From the NCBI GenBank assembly GCA_015179045.1, contig WHUZ01000007.1, positions 1,414,501 to 1,478,500 of the forward strand: a DNA stretch of 64,000 nucleotides. The letters run 5' to 3'. Every line of letters starts with the position of its first letter. The first letter of the stretch is position 1. The position numbers and the translations under genes were made by a program. Origin of the DNA: Kalaharituber pfeilii. Taxonomy: Eukaryota; Ascomycota; Pezizomycetes; Pezizales; Pezizaceae. Under the pieces are notes generated by a model. It searched no databases and was not told the DNA's origin. It was given only the letters and a program-made list of their open reading frames with translations. This document shows, piece after piece, positions 11,359 to 22,399 of this stretch.

Positions 11359-12983
11359 GGTTGTCGCTTCTTCGCTCCTCAAGTTACTCGTAGATCACTG
11401 CTCCTCACCCACTTGCGCAAACCTGTTGCTTCGGTCCCATAACCATTCTGTTTCATCTTCCTCTATTGATCGGTTTTATGATCTGTTTACATACAATTAA
11501 CGCATTTAGTGAAGGGTTAACTCATGGTATCAGGATATATAAAGGACATCAACAAGCTTCGGACAAAACATAGTAGGGGTATGCATATACTGTTGACACT
11601 ATTCTATTTTTAGTTATTTTTTGCTTTTGGTTAGAGAAATCTATTGTGTACGCTACTTTGCTAAGCCTCCGTCGCAAAAAATGCTTCCCTGCAACATCAC
11701 GTGTACCCCCCCCCTTCACACCAACTACACGCCAAACCCCCGAACGAGGCATGTTAATTACATAGCAGCATGATAATAATACCGCTTGCATACTCTGTCA
11801 CAAATCTCTTGCTTAATTTATAGCAAGCATGGCGGCATGTTGATATAGCAGCATAGTAGTATTATAGCATGATGGGTATTACATCTCGAATGTCCGCTTG
11901 CTTATAGCATAGCATAGTAGTGGTATAGCAGCATGGTGAGAGGGTTGGGGATGAGGGGGGGTGAGGAGAGAGAGGGGAAGGGGGTGGAAGCGGGAGCTCA
12001 GAAGGTATGGGACTCTCAGTAGGAGAATCGTGGTAACAAAGGCCTCACAGCCGGGAGGCCGGTCACTGCTTGTATAAACTGTACTATATATACCATTTTT
12101 GGCAAGTAAAGCTCCCACATTACGACCTCTTTCCCAACGACATTCCCTATCTTTAACACCATAATGATTTAACACCATTCTGAAAAAGTAAATAATTCAA
12201 TATCGCTCCATAGAAACTACTCTTTGATATCCTAATCTATTATTCTATGAAGTAAAATCGTTTTTTGCTATTTATTTCACTTGTCTTTCAAGGCGTTGAA
12301 TTACAGGGTAACCCTGACGATAGTGAAGGAATGCGCGAGATCGTTTGCTCACGCAGCTAAAGCACCTGGCTATAGTGAAAAGAACCGCTATAGTGAAAGT
12401 GAAGGACTTTTTCAGGAGTCGATAATTCAGCTACAGATAAAGTCTACTTGCTATAGTGAATTACAGGAGAGGTGACCTCAGAAGTGCCTTATGTCATAGT
12501 CTTAGCAAAGTGGTGATCTAATTCAAGATATCTCAATACCATAAAGAAAAAGAGCACTTTTGCTAGCAACTGAGGTGCTGCCAGCGAGACCTATGTGTAC
12601 GCATAAGTACTAAGGCCCAGAGGGAGATGGGAGGCTTAGGATGTAGAAAGCCAATTCTTAATGTTCTGCTGCTATTTATTTGCTTCGACATGTGCTTTTC
12701 AAAGAGCGCTGGGTATAGGTGAAGAGTGTGTGCTAGAATCAGAAAATTATTGATTTCTAGCATTGCTGAGGAGGAATGATATTGGGCGGTTTCCGGTAAG
12801 GAATTGAATTCGCACCTTGAGAATATCTAAATATCATACAACTGAAAATTTCCGCATTGAACAACTTTTGTCACCCCTTCCTAACCTGGAGGATAGCACG
12901 TGACCTCTCGCTATAGTGTAATAGTGAAGAAAAACCGGTCGGATACTTGGACTTCATTATAGCTAGAGTCACCTATATTATAT
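11359..12983. other. Non-coding with dispersed short repeats
   Basis: Motifs of the type ATAGCAGCATG recur between about 11755 and 11935. TATAGTGAA recurs at 12313, 12371, 12390, 12455 and 12912. ORFs at 11549-11791, 11879-12178 and 12563-12763 show no domains. Nothing codes convincingly. Confidence 0.45.
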
Positions 12984-13025
12984 TGTTCTCGTGTCCAGAT
13001 TATTTTCGACATTGTTGCGAGAACA
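12984..13025. mobile_element. Short member of the small inverted-repeat family
   Basis: Starts TGTTCTCGTGTCCAGA and ends GCGAGAACA, so the outer eight bases are perfectly inverted. At 42 bp it is the shortest two-ended copy. Flanks CTATATTAT (12973-12981) and CTGTATTAT (13026-13034) match at 8 of 9 positions, with two bases between the left flank and the terminus. That would fit a decayed 9-bp target duplication. Confidence 0.5.
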
Positions 13026-13466
13026 CTGTATTATTTACTTCAGTTAAAGATGTCCCTAATCATATTTTCGGACGTTTGGCTTGACGTTTAATCACCCCTC
13101 CCCTGCCTGCCGCTTACCCCACACCCTTCACCAAAAAAAAGCTTAGCTCCCCCACCCCCCCGCGTCACTGCCCAAAAGCGCACGTCTCTTTGGCGAAAGC
13201 TATTTGGAGATTTCTCTTAGGCGGGAGGGGAGGAGGACGGGGGGAAGAGTGCCTAGTTTGGAATCTTTCCTTTTCTTCATCTTCATCAATTGCATCATCT
13301 TGTGCAGGAATTTTTTTTTTTTTTTGAGTATAGACTCAAGATTTTTACATCCAATTCGGCGATCGGCGTACCCGTCCGGGCCCTAACTTTGCGATTCTGA
13401 CGACACAAAATCACAATCCCACTGCCAATTAAAACCCCCAGACTCCAAAAAGCAACAATAACAACC

Positions 13467-14168
13467 ATGATAACAACGTCCACCACGGGGACCGTTCCTC
13501 CAACGTCCTCCGCCCCTCTACTCACGCTCGATCCCGACACTATTGATGACCTCCTCTACTTCTCTCGCACCAACGACCTCCCCGAGCTGCTCTCCACGCT
13601 GTCCGAAATCCGCGCCTCGCTCGCTTTACCCGCGGACGCGGATACCGACGCAGGGATCCTGTGCGCGGCGGTGGACCCTGAGTCCGGGAACACGGTGGTG
13701 CATATGGCGGCTGCGAATGGGCATGTTGGTGCGTTTCTCCCTTCTCCCCCACGCAAACGAAACCTAACTTTTGTCAACTCCATAGACCTACTAACCCAGC
13801 TCCTCACCTCGCCCCCCCTCGCTGCCGTGCGCAAGCTCCTCAACATACAAAACTCCGCAGGGAACACTGCGCTGCACTGGTGCAGTCTTAACGGACATTT
13901 GGCGGTGGTGAAGTTGCTGGTGGAACGGGGGGCCAGCCCGACGGTGCTGAATAAGAGCGGGCATGATGCGGTGTGGGAGGCAGAGACGGCGGGGAAGGCG
14001 GAGGTGGTGGAGTGGTTATTGGGGAATTGTGAGGGGTTGGAGGGCGCGGTGGGAAGTGGAGGTGGGGGTGGAGTGAATGGGGGAGCCGTGGACGCGGAGG
14101 AGGAGAATATGGAAGTTCAAACGGGAGACGGAGGGAGTGGGGCGGGAGCAGGGGTAGAGGGGAGGTGA
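13467..14168 (+). CDS. YAR1: Yar1-like ankyrin repeat protein
   Basis: Predicted as join(13467..13728, 13786..14168), giving 214 residues against about 200 in yeast Yar1. Yar1 is an ankyrin chaperone of ribosomal protein Rps3 in 40S biogenesis. Two to three ankyrin repeats are visible: GNTVVHMAAANGH, GNTALHWCSLNGHLAVVKLL and NKSGHDAVWEAETAGKAEVVEWLL, the last with the GHDA/EAE signature of Yar1 proteins. The C-terminus is Gly-rich and acidic. The intron (13729-13785, GTGCGT...CATAG, branch CTAAC near 13763) is 57 nt, divisible by three and free of stops. Retention would therefore insert 19 residues inside the first repeat, while splicing restores NGHVDLLTQLL. The ATG has a good CAACC context. 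It is convergent with the bL27m gene. Ankyrin assignment is firm and Yar1 orthology is likely. Confidence 0.88.
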   Translation: MITTSTTGTVPPTSSAPLLTLDPDTIDDLLYFSRTNDLPELLSTLSEIRASLALPADADTDAGILCAAVDPESGNTVVHMAAANGHVGAFLPSPPRKRNLTFVNSIDLLTQLLTSPPLAAVRKLLNIQNSAGNTALHWCSLNGHLAVVKLLVERGASPTVLNKSGHDAVWEAETAGKAEVVEWLLGNCEGLEGAVGSGGGGGVNGGAVDAEEENMEVQTGDGGSGAGAGVEGR

Positions 14169-14681
14169 TGGGATGTGAGAGTGGGATTGGAGAGAGGAGG
14201 TTGGCCGAGATTTTCTCGAAATTAATGTGCATTTACCCTGAATGTATAATCAAAAAAAAAATTAACACACACCCTCCTACTAATCTACTAATTGAAACTG
14301 TGTTAAAAATAAAACAATCGACTTTACTGGCCACGAAGTTCCAGATACGATTAAAAAAAGAAAAACACTGGCAACATGGACCTATTTCCATACCTTTCTC
14401 CCCATTTTTATTCTCGCAAAGACAGAAGTTTCTTTTTCCAATTCAAGGGAATATGATATATATACATATACACACACGAGTCTACCCCCCCCACCACCCC
14501 ACCAACCGCAGCCAGGAAAGCTTGCCCTAGATTGTGCAGAATCGCAAAATTCTCCAACTTGTTGCAAAAAAAAAAACTGAAAGCCTTCCAGATAGCCACG
14601 TGCGTGAGGAAAAAAACTTAAAAATTCCCCACCAGCCAACCCCCAACCCCAAACTCCATTTATCTCTCATTTCCCTCCTCC
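14169..14681. other. Convergent 3' intergenic region
   Basis: Lies between the 3' ends of the Yar1-like and bL27m genes. It contains A-runs, CCCCCCCACCACCCC near 14490 and an AT-rich stretch with ATATATACATATACACAC near 14455-14475. No separate gene is supported. Open frames here are antisense or untranslated extensions. Confidence 0.6.
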
Positions 14682-15709
14682 TCACGCCCTCTTCTTTGAG
14701 GCCTTCTTCTTCCCCTTCGACTCCTTGCCACCGATGCCTCGTCTCGATTTTGCAAAGTTGACTCCTAGATGTAGACATTATTCGTCAGCATAGTTACACA
14801 CCACATTTTACTCTCACCCTCCCATCTCCCCCCCCTAAAAAAAAGAAAAAGAAAACGAAAGGGGGAAAAAAAAAACCACGACTCACTCCTCAACCTCTTC
14901 TGCCACCTCGCCCACGTATTCTTCGGATCGTACTTCGTCGCAACTTCCTTGCCCATCAACCCCAGCTTCCAATTCGGCGGTCTATAATAATAGATCCCGC
15001 TCCTCAGGACCTCCTTCTCCTTCTCGTCCATTGTCCTCTTCTCAATGACCTTCAGCGGGACCGGGGCGCGGCCGAGGCGGCGGCGTGTCGCGGCGTTGCG
15101 CGGCGTTGGTAGCGTTTGTGACTGGCGGAACACCACGCCGATGAACTTGCGCTTCGGCTGCGAAGGGTCCCGGTAGTACCGCACGTAGCCGGGTGAGAGC
15201 GCGAAGATGGTGTGGTCGCGGCCCATGCCAACGTTCTCGCCGGGGTACCAGACGGTGCCGCGTTGGCGGTAGATGATGTTGCCAGTCCGGACGGATTCGC
15301 CTGGTGGCAGAGGGGGTGGGGGGAGAGGGGGCGGGGGTTAGCTGGGGCAGGCTGCGCGGCGAGAGGGGAAGGAAGGGGTGGGGGTGGGAGGACGGAGCGT
15401 CGAAGTGAGAGGATAGGGAACTATCCCTCCGGCTTGTCAAAGAACAAACATACCCGCAGTCTTCTTCGCACCCAACCTCTTCCCCGGCCCATCCTTCCTT
15501 CTATTTGCGGCTCTGGTAGCCTTATGCGTCGCCCACCTGACACCGCCGATTCCCAACCCCGCCGGTACACCCCACCACCATGCGTTCACATTTCCTGCCC
15601 TCAGCACCAGTGTAGACCGCCGGCATGTCGTTGCTGTCGCTGTCGCTGTTGCCGTTGCTGCAATTGAAAGCGTCCCTCGCCCTGCAGAGAGTATTCGTGG
15701 GAGGATCAT
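14682..15709 (-). CDS. MRP7: Mitochondrial large-subunit ribosomal protein bL27m
   Basis: Complement of join(14682..14764, 14887..15300, 15454..15709), 250 residues. It is a component of the mitochondrial 54S ribosomal subunit; bacterial-type L27 lies near the peptidyl-transferase centre. The N-terminus carries a basic, Ala/Thr-rich presequence. The L27 core follows: [22 protein letters not shown], then KKTAG joined across intron 1 to [15 protein letters not shown] and [16 protein letters not shown]. Intron 1 (15301-15453, GTATGT...CCAG) is placed by the conserved GNIIYRQRG. Intron 2 (14765-14886, GTGAGT...CATCTAG, branch GCTGAC) is placed because it yields a basic tail ending KKKASKKRA. Without it the frame runs on into low-complexity Phe-rich sequence. 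The family is certain; the last exon is inferred. Confidence 0.93.
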
Positions 15710-16337
15710 TTTTTGTTCTGTGTGTATAGTGTGCGGTGATATAAGTTTCTCGGCTTCCCTCTCTCTCTCTCCTCCTCCTCTATTCCGTCCTCCTTGCTTT
15801 CTCTATTCTAGTATCTTTGTCGCTGTCCCTTTCCTCGTGCCCCAGTCGATCAAATCGGGCTCGGTCTCGGTCCCTCTTCCAATCAAAACTAGCCAGCCCG
15901 TTGCCCACCGAGAAAGACCCCCACGCCAAGCCTCCCTCCTCCCACATATGACTAGATCTGCGTTTCCGCATGCATCCATCCGCGTACTTTATAGTCTTTA
16001 ATTTCCAATATGTACCTACTTGACTCTAACATGTGGCCTCTTTCAGGTAGGTAATGATAGATAGGTGACAAGGTGTGTTTCGAACATTCAAGCTCAACTT
16101 GTGCGACAAAACAAAAAGAAAAGATAAAAAAAAAAGAAAAATAGCCAAATTGAATCTGCAAAGCTCAATCCGGAAACACTTATCTATACCTTAGCGCAAT
16201 CCCAAGTCACCTCCCAGAACTTCCTCGAGCACAGCTAGGTTACGAGATCGATCCATACATAGTATCATCTCGACTTACAAGTACGACTCACCACACCTCC
16301 ACTACCACTACCACCCTTAAACCCCACCACCCCCACA
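15710..16337. promoter_or_regulatory. Shared divergent promoter region of bL27m and LCL2
   Basis: 628 bp separate the two divergent start codons. The stretch has a CTCTCTCTCTCCTCCTCCTC tract at about 15761-15780, common in fungal housekeeping promoters. Closer to LCL2 there is an A-rich segment near 16118-16140 and a CACCACACCTCCACTACCACTACCACC leader just before the ATG. No binding site is demonstrated. The frame at 15720-16001 has no domain. Confidence 0.5.
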
Positions 16338-16922
16338 ATGCGCTTCTTCCCCTCTGCTGTCCTCCTCTTCCTCACCGCCTCCTCCTTCCCCCTCCTCACC
16401 GCCGCCCAATTCGGCCAATTCTTCGAACAAATGTTCTCCGGAGGCAGCGGCGCCCGGCACCAACACCAACGACACCCCGGGGGCGGCGAACAACAAAACG
16501 TCCCCAGCGACGCCGACTGGTACCGGTCCAACTACGAGAGCGGTAAAGCAATCTCCCCCCTGCACAAACCTGCCCAACCACTAACATAACCCACAGCCAC
16601 CTGCTCCGACTACCTCTGCCCCTCGACCCTCTCCTGCGTCACCTCGCCTTCCTACTGCCCCTGCGCCTTCCCCGATCACGAAGAGCGCTTCATCCTCACC
16701 GACGCCGGCAGCGGCACCGGCGGCAGCGCCGCGGTCTACTGTCTCTCCAAAAGCCTCGGCGGAGCGCAGTTAGTACACAACCATCCCGACCCTGACGACA
16801 CTGCCCACGGAGGAAACTGGGGTGTCAACTTGGGCTGGGAGTCTGTCGCGGAAAGTATCAAAAAGGGCGGCGCGAGTTACACGGCGAATAAGATGGACAT
16901 GGCCAGGAGGGGATTGATTTGA
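16338..16922 (+). CDS. LCL2: Long chronological lifespan protein 2, secretory-pathway protein
   Basis: join(16338..16542, 16597..16922), 176 residues. LCL2 family members are small ER/secretory proteins linked in yeast to ER-associated degradation. A signal peptide ([20 protein letters not shown], cleavage near TAAQ) precedes FGQFFEQMF and a His/Gln/Gly-rich segment. Next come [14 protein letters not shown] and the cysteine core [26 protein letters not shown], ending DMARRGLI. The intron (16543-16596, GTAAAG...CCACAG, branch CTAAC) joins YESA to TCSDY. The family is usually nearer 120 residues. The excess is an insert of about 45 residues (roughly KSLGGAQ to GGAS) before the C-terminal motif. 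That insert stays open, so no second intron is needed. T-rich sequence follows the stop. Confidence 0.87.
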
Positions 16923-17027
16923 AAAACAAACGGGGATGGGATTGTTTGGGAAGCTTGTATATTGGCGTTTTTTTTTTTTTTCTTTTTTATTTTGTATCTG
17001 TAATCTTGTTCGGCGTAATCTGCATGA

Positions 17028-17059
<32 letters not shown>

Positions 17060-17742
17060 TCTCCTTGTCCTCAATGGTATGATATAATATATCCCTCTTT
17101 ATGGATTCTTCCTCAGCAGTCACCCCCATTTCCCACCCTTAATCTTCGCCATGTATTGGAACGGCTGACTAACTATGCGCTAGTTAGCCGCTTCAACAAT
17201 TTTTGAGTGAGCGAGTATGTCCGCCTAAGATAATCACAACTTACATAGTCTCGGCACTGTGGCGGTAGAAATGGAGGAGCCAGTCTGTGGCAATGTATAC
17301 GACGGGCATGGGGGGGGGATGCCTGGATTGGGTTGTTGCTGTAGGGGGAAGTATGCATTGCACCATGTGTATATATACAGGGAGGGGAGGGCGGGAGTCC
17401 TGCTCCCCCTCAACCTACATTATACTTGAAAAAAGTTCTCTCTTGAGATTTCCGTCTCTCGAGAGAAAGAGAACCCTCCTATAGCACATACCGCCATCAC
17501 CTTCACATCAAACGCCCAACTAAATTCCATCGCACAAAAATAGTCCGACAATTCATATTTAACGGGAGCGTGTGAAGTATATCCAAGCGTGTTCCCAACT
17601 CCATCTTCCATTTCCCATTGTCATAAAATGTGTAATTAAACAGTACACCTGTTATAAATAAACGTATTATTATGAAATAAAAATTCAGAACAAACTCTAC
17701 CCGGGCGCTCCCCTTCCCATCGTCTCTCCCGTTACCATCAAC
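16923..17742. other. Convergent intergenic region between LCL2 and ERG7
   Basis: Contains long T-runs (about 16969-16981 and 17035-17060) that probably fall in the LCL2 3' UTR. A G-run lies near 17311 and an AT-rich stretch lies before the ERG7 stop. Small ORFs at 17287-17611 show no domains. No gene is supported. Confidence 0.6.
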
Positions 17743-20334
17743 TCAACCCTCCCACAATACAAAATCCCCATACTTTTTCGCAAACATTCCCAGCGCCTTG
17801 ACCGTAAAAATAAACTTATAATTCGGATATGCAATCATGCTAACATATGCCGTTTCCATGTTAGCCAACTCACCATCCTATCCCGCCCTCAAGACTAAAT
17901 TAAAAAAAAAAAAAAAAAGGCCAACTCACCAATTCCTATTAAACACCCCTTCAATCGCCTCCTGCTCCCACTCCCCATTCGCCTTCTGGCGCGACATGAT
18001 AAGTTTCAAACCTCGTTCGACGGGCTTGCGGTGGGGATACCCCGAGTGCATGAGTGCGATGCACGCATACGCAGTGTTGCACACTTGCGACTTTTCGTGG
18101 TGGTGGTAAACCCCCGTAGAACTCGACTACCAATCCGGCGGTCCCATTAGTCAAACCAAAACTTAGATCCATCTCCTCCCCCTCCCCGCCTCGCTCCCCG
18201 ACACAAACACCCAAAACTCACCTTATAACTCTCCCCCCACCCCCCGTCTGTCATCTGTTTCTCCAACAAAAAGTGCACCGCCCGTCTCACGTGGGGACTA
18301 TTGTCATAGCTCTCCCCATTAATCTCCAGCGCTTCCATCGCAAACATTGCTGCATACGTAAAGCAGATACCCCAGCTCCCGTACCAGCTGCCGTCCTTCC
18401 TCTGGATCTTCTTGACAAAGTTCAGTGCCCTCTTGACTGCACTCTCAATCTCATCTTTCTTGTAACCATACATCTGCGAGAAGAGTGTTAAGGCAGTCAC
18501 AACGGCTGTCGTGCATTCTGGGACTGAATAAGACTTCATAATGTTCCCAAACACTTCTGCTGCATTCAAATGCTCGATCCAGTCTCCTACTCTTGACGTC
18601 TCGTACTCCGAGAAGCCGCCGTCCGAGGACTGAATTGAGAGAAGAACGTCAATGCAGTTGTATAAGCGCTGGTCGGAGAGAAGTTTTGGAAACTCAGGCA
18701 TGCGTTGGAGGAGCAGAACGGCTTTAAGTGCTTCGGCAGTACAGTCTGAGACAGTGTAGCCTTGGAGTCGTTTGCTGAAGGGCCAGGCGCCCTTGCGGAT
18801 ATGTCGATAGCTGTTATGCTGGTCTCTGCAATTTTCTCGAATCTAAAATTTCAGAAACCTCAGTAAGTCCCCCACCCACATCCATTAAAAGTTATTGGAG
18901 CTCTGTAAGCGGTATGTACCTGCTGGTCTTCTAAAAACTCCAACGCCCTCACCAACATCTCCCTATACTCCTCCCTCTGTGCTATCCCCGTCTCCACGAC
19001 CGCCTGCACCCAAAAGCTCGTATCCCACACTTGTAGCCCGTCCGTGCCATTCACAAACATTCCTTCCTTGTTCAGCCACATATAATCCTCCAGCGTTTTC
19101 CTATGCATCTGGACCGCGTGGCTCCTCGGCCCGTCATCCAAATACCGGACCAAGAAATTCAACGGGTTATTCACCGGCCCCAAACACACATACTCTGAAT
19201 CCTCATCCTCTCTCACTACAAGGTCCTTTACAGCCCTAATTGCGTACTCCTGTACAAATTTCGGGCACACCTTGCCCCAGGCCACTAGCACGCCGTTGAG
19301 CACGTTCAGGAGTGTGGTGTGCGGATAGTAGACGTCAATTTCCGAGACGGAGTTGCGATGGCGGGAGAAGTCAATTGAGTCGAAGTCCTGTGTGTATAGT
19401 TCTTTGCGGAGAGACAGGATTAGGTCGTTGACGGGGTGGTAGTATTTCGAGTTGTAGAGGTACGATATGGGGAGGTAGACCATGCGGCAGTGAATCCACC
19501 ATCTCCAGGGATGGAATGGGACCCACTTGGGCAGCACCCTGCCAATTCTCAGCGTTCAATTAGTATTTTCCCTGCATAAACCACCAGCAATATCCCATAG
19601 GGGTGAACCTACCATAGCTCTGGAATAACTGGATTCAACCCCTCCCACTTGTACAGATTCAGCAAACTCAACCATATCTTTCCCCAATGTGGCGAATACA
19701 GTGCTCCTCCCATCTCATGCAACCTTTTTCTCGCTTTTGCCGCGATGGGGTGATCCTTATCCATGCCACAAATCCTCAGCACCACATAATTCATTGCGGT
19801 ACCAAATACTGTCGATTCCCCCTCAACATGCAGCCCCCACCCCCCCTCATGCGGGTTCGTCCGGTGCGCAAGGTACCGAATGACCTCGGTCTTCCATTCC
19901 TGCGGGATCGGCGTGTTGGTGATATACATTGTGATGATGAAGCCGGGGGTGAGGAACAGGGGGCCGGGGTACTCGCAGGCCCAGTTTCCAGAGGAGACTT
20001 GCAGTTTGGAGAAGAACTCAATTCCATTTTTGGCGGCGTCGAGCGGGGTCTTTGGCGGAGGTAGATCTGGTAGTCCCTATAAAGCCAATCTCGCTGAATC
20101 AGTAAGATTATCTAGAACCACCTCAATGGTGGGGGATGAGTTGGGAGCGGGGGTGCTGGAGGGGGCATATACGGTGTCCAGCCCCAAGTAGTGCTTATCC
20201 GCAATTGTCTGCGGCCACTCCTTCATCTCCTCTTCCGTCTGCAGGTAATGCCATGTCTGCCTTCCGTGGTCGGACTTCATGCGCCAGCGGGCGTAATCCG
20301 TCTTGCCGACCGTTGCGTCAGATGCCGGTGCCAT
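17743..20334 (-). CDS. ERG7: Lanosterol synthase (2,3-oxidosqualene cyclase)
   Basis: Complement of join(17743..17839, 17930..18126, 18222..18842, 18920..19538, 19613..20076, 20173..20334); 719 residues, close to yeast Erg7 (731). It cyclises 2,3-oxidosqualene to lanosterol on ER or lipid-droplet membranes in ergosterol synthesis. Diagnostic motifs include NWACEYPGPLFL, PHWGKIWLSLLNLYKWEG, RWWIHCRMVYLP, the catalytic VSDCTAE (acid Asp about 448), SSDGGFSEYE, DGSWYGSWGICFTYA, DGGWGESYK, HEKSQVCNTAYA and NGEWEQEAIEGVFN (QW repeats). Intron 1 is required because a TAG otherwise follows ARLAL; removal gives GLDTGLPDLP. All splice sites keep phase. One oddity: the usual SCE after GESYK reads SSS at the exon 4/5 junction. 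The start is the first ATG. Confidence 0.96.
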
Positions 20335-22140
20335 TGCAGATTCCTTGGTTTATGCCTCGTATCTTCTTTCGATCAGTCGCAGCGGTGGGATCTGGGAGAG
20401 AGCAGGGCTGGCGTCGACTTTCAGGCTGCCGTGCGGGGATATCGCGCACTGCACACACGTTCCTCGCTCCCAGCGGCGGGCAGGCCTTAAGTACTTTACT
20501 TCCCTGGCCTGCGCACTTCACTTCCTAATCTGCGCGGGAGGTGGCTCTGGTGGCTAGCGTCGCTCGCTCTTGGCAGGGCCAGCACACATGGCAAAGCCGC
20601 CCAGGCCCGTCTTCCAGTGGGGCGCCAGAGCTGAGCGCTCCGACGCTGCAGCCAGCGCCCTCCGGAGATTTGCCCAGCGAGCTGAGGAAGGCGCGCATCG
20701 CCCTGCAGCCCATCTGCATCAGTACCCACTGATGCCGTCATCACGTGCGCATCCCCGCGGCCGCGCTTTCGGCCTCCGGCGGCCCCGGCCCCGGCCAGTG
20801 CTCTGGCTTTCGGGCGCCGAACGCCAGAGACTTAGCGGAGCCTCCACATGGCACTCGTGAAGGGTTAAGGGTAAGTTCCAGAAAATTGGTCGAGCGAGAG
20901 TCCCATCGCCACTCCATGCGAGTGAGACTGGCCTATGTAGAGGGTAGCGCAAATCAGAAGCATTAGTAACACAATAGTCCGCTGCGTTCGATGCGAAATT
21001 TGGGGTGTCGCTAGTTTCGTCACCAGACAACCAGACTACATAGCGTCTTGCTTCCGTCTGAGCCGCAAAGTAAGCTCGCGGCAAAGAACCATCCGCATGC
21101 GCATTACAGTGGAGTGTACATGTATCAATTGTCCAGACTCTTGATTGGCCTGCGGGTTGGTGTATTTGTGCTGGCCATCGGCAATCGATGAACAGCAGCA
21201 CAGACGCCCATTGGCGGCGTAGCAGCCACGCCTGCGACAGGCATTGAGTGTAAATCTGCTTTTCCATGCAATAATCACATAGTCCACTTTTTGGTTGCTA
21301 CACAATCCCGACATGGCCTACCTAATTTGGACAACTTTTATTGTCGTCTTACATATATGGAGAAGTGGTGCTTCTTCTACAGTACATAGTACTTCTCCCA
21401 CTCATTTCCTATTCCGGTTAGCACCTACCCAAGGCGCATGGTTACTTATTCAGGAAGTCATGCCCTACTGGTATGCTACGCTTAGCCAGTATGTCCAACT
21501 CACACAGTTCTCTGTGGCGCTTTTTCTTCAACTATACACATAAGGGACATTTCAAAAGATTTCGTCAAACCCCAAACTTTTCTGCTTCCTTACAGTTTCA
21601 CCATGAACGAGATTGACGCCGTTTAGATAGCTCTAATCCATCTACGCCGCTTACAAGGTTCCAGTTGTTGTGATATTGCGGTGGCAAGAAAATATATACG
21701 CGTCCAAGTCAACTTTGAATAACCTCACCAAGTCTTCTTTTCTAATAACTTTACAAAAGCAATTAGATAATCAACAATCTTGACAGTTTTTTGATAAAAA
21801 ATTCTCCTTACGTTTTTCTATACATAATACCGAGAACAGTCGCAAAAGAACATAGACCTCATCTTCCGATGCATCGGCCTCCCCACATAACCAAATACCG
21901 TTTCTCCTTTTCAGGTTAATTTTATCTATCTCACCTTACATATCATCATTGCGGCATTAAGCTAGGAAAGTGCAGGTACTCGCCATGCAGATGCATTTAA
22001 TGATTCAAGAGTGTAGTACTTATGAGAGGATTACTAGCTGGTTACGAGACTAAGAGGTAAATCTAGATGGGCCAACTCGTGGGTATAGAATGTTCTCGTG
22101 CGTAGACTCTGGTATTGTCAGGTGACCGAACAAAGTATCA
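20335..22140. other. GC-rich ERG7 upstream region passing into AT-rich DNA
   Basis: 20335-21000 is GC-rich and contains a hairpin near 20803-20832 (CTCTGGC...GCCAGAG). Open frames on both strands here, up to 182 codons at 20719-21267, have no family signature and mirror the composition. After about 21300 the sequence becomes AT-rich without coding signal. A truncated small-element end TGTTCTCGTGCGTAGACTCT starts at 22091. Confidence 0.55.

Positions 22141-22176
<36 letters not shown>
22141..22176 (+). repeat. ATG trinucleotide microsatellite, 12 copies
   Basis: Perfect (ATG)12 followed by AGAGAGAAGC. It lies 50 bp beyond the solitary TGTTCTCGTGC end at 22091. Confidence 0.95.
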
Positions 22177-22177
<1 letters not shown>

Positions 22178-22399
22178 GAGAGAAGCTTGTTATTTAGCAC
22201 CTAAATGTTATATAGAATGATGCAATAACCGACGCGCTGGAGGTATATATATAGAGGCCTAAACGGCCCTATACAAAAGGTCAAGTTCTAAGCGTTGTCC
22301 TGAGTTACACCTACATTTCGCTGCTATCATAGACACAGTAACAGGGATAGAACCCCGAGACTGTCCTTGGTACACTTCTCCCTCACACATACTTACTCC

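Noticed and set aside
20719..21267. 182-codon minus-strand ORF upstream of ERG7
   Set aside because: GC-rich composition explains the open frame. There is no domain, no conserved block and no splice-compatible partner exons.
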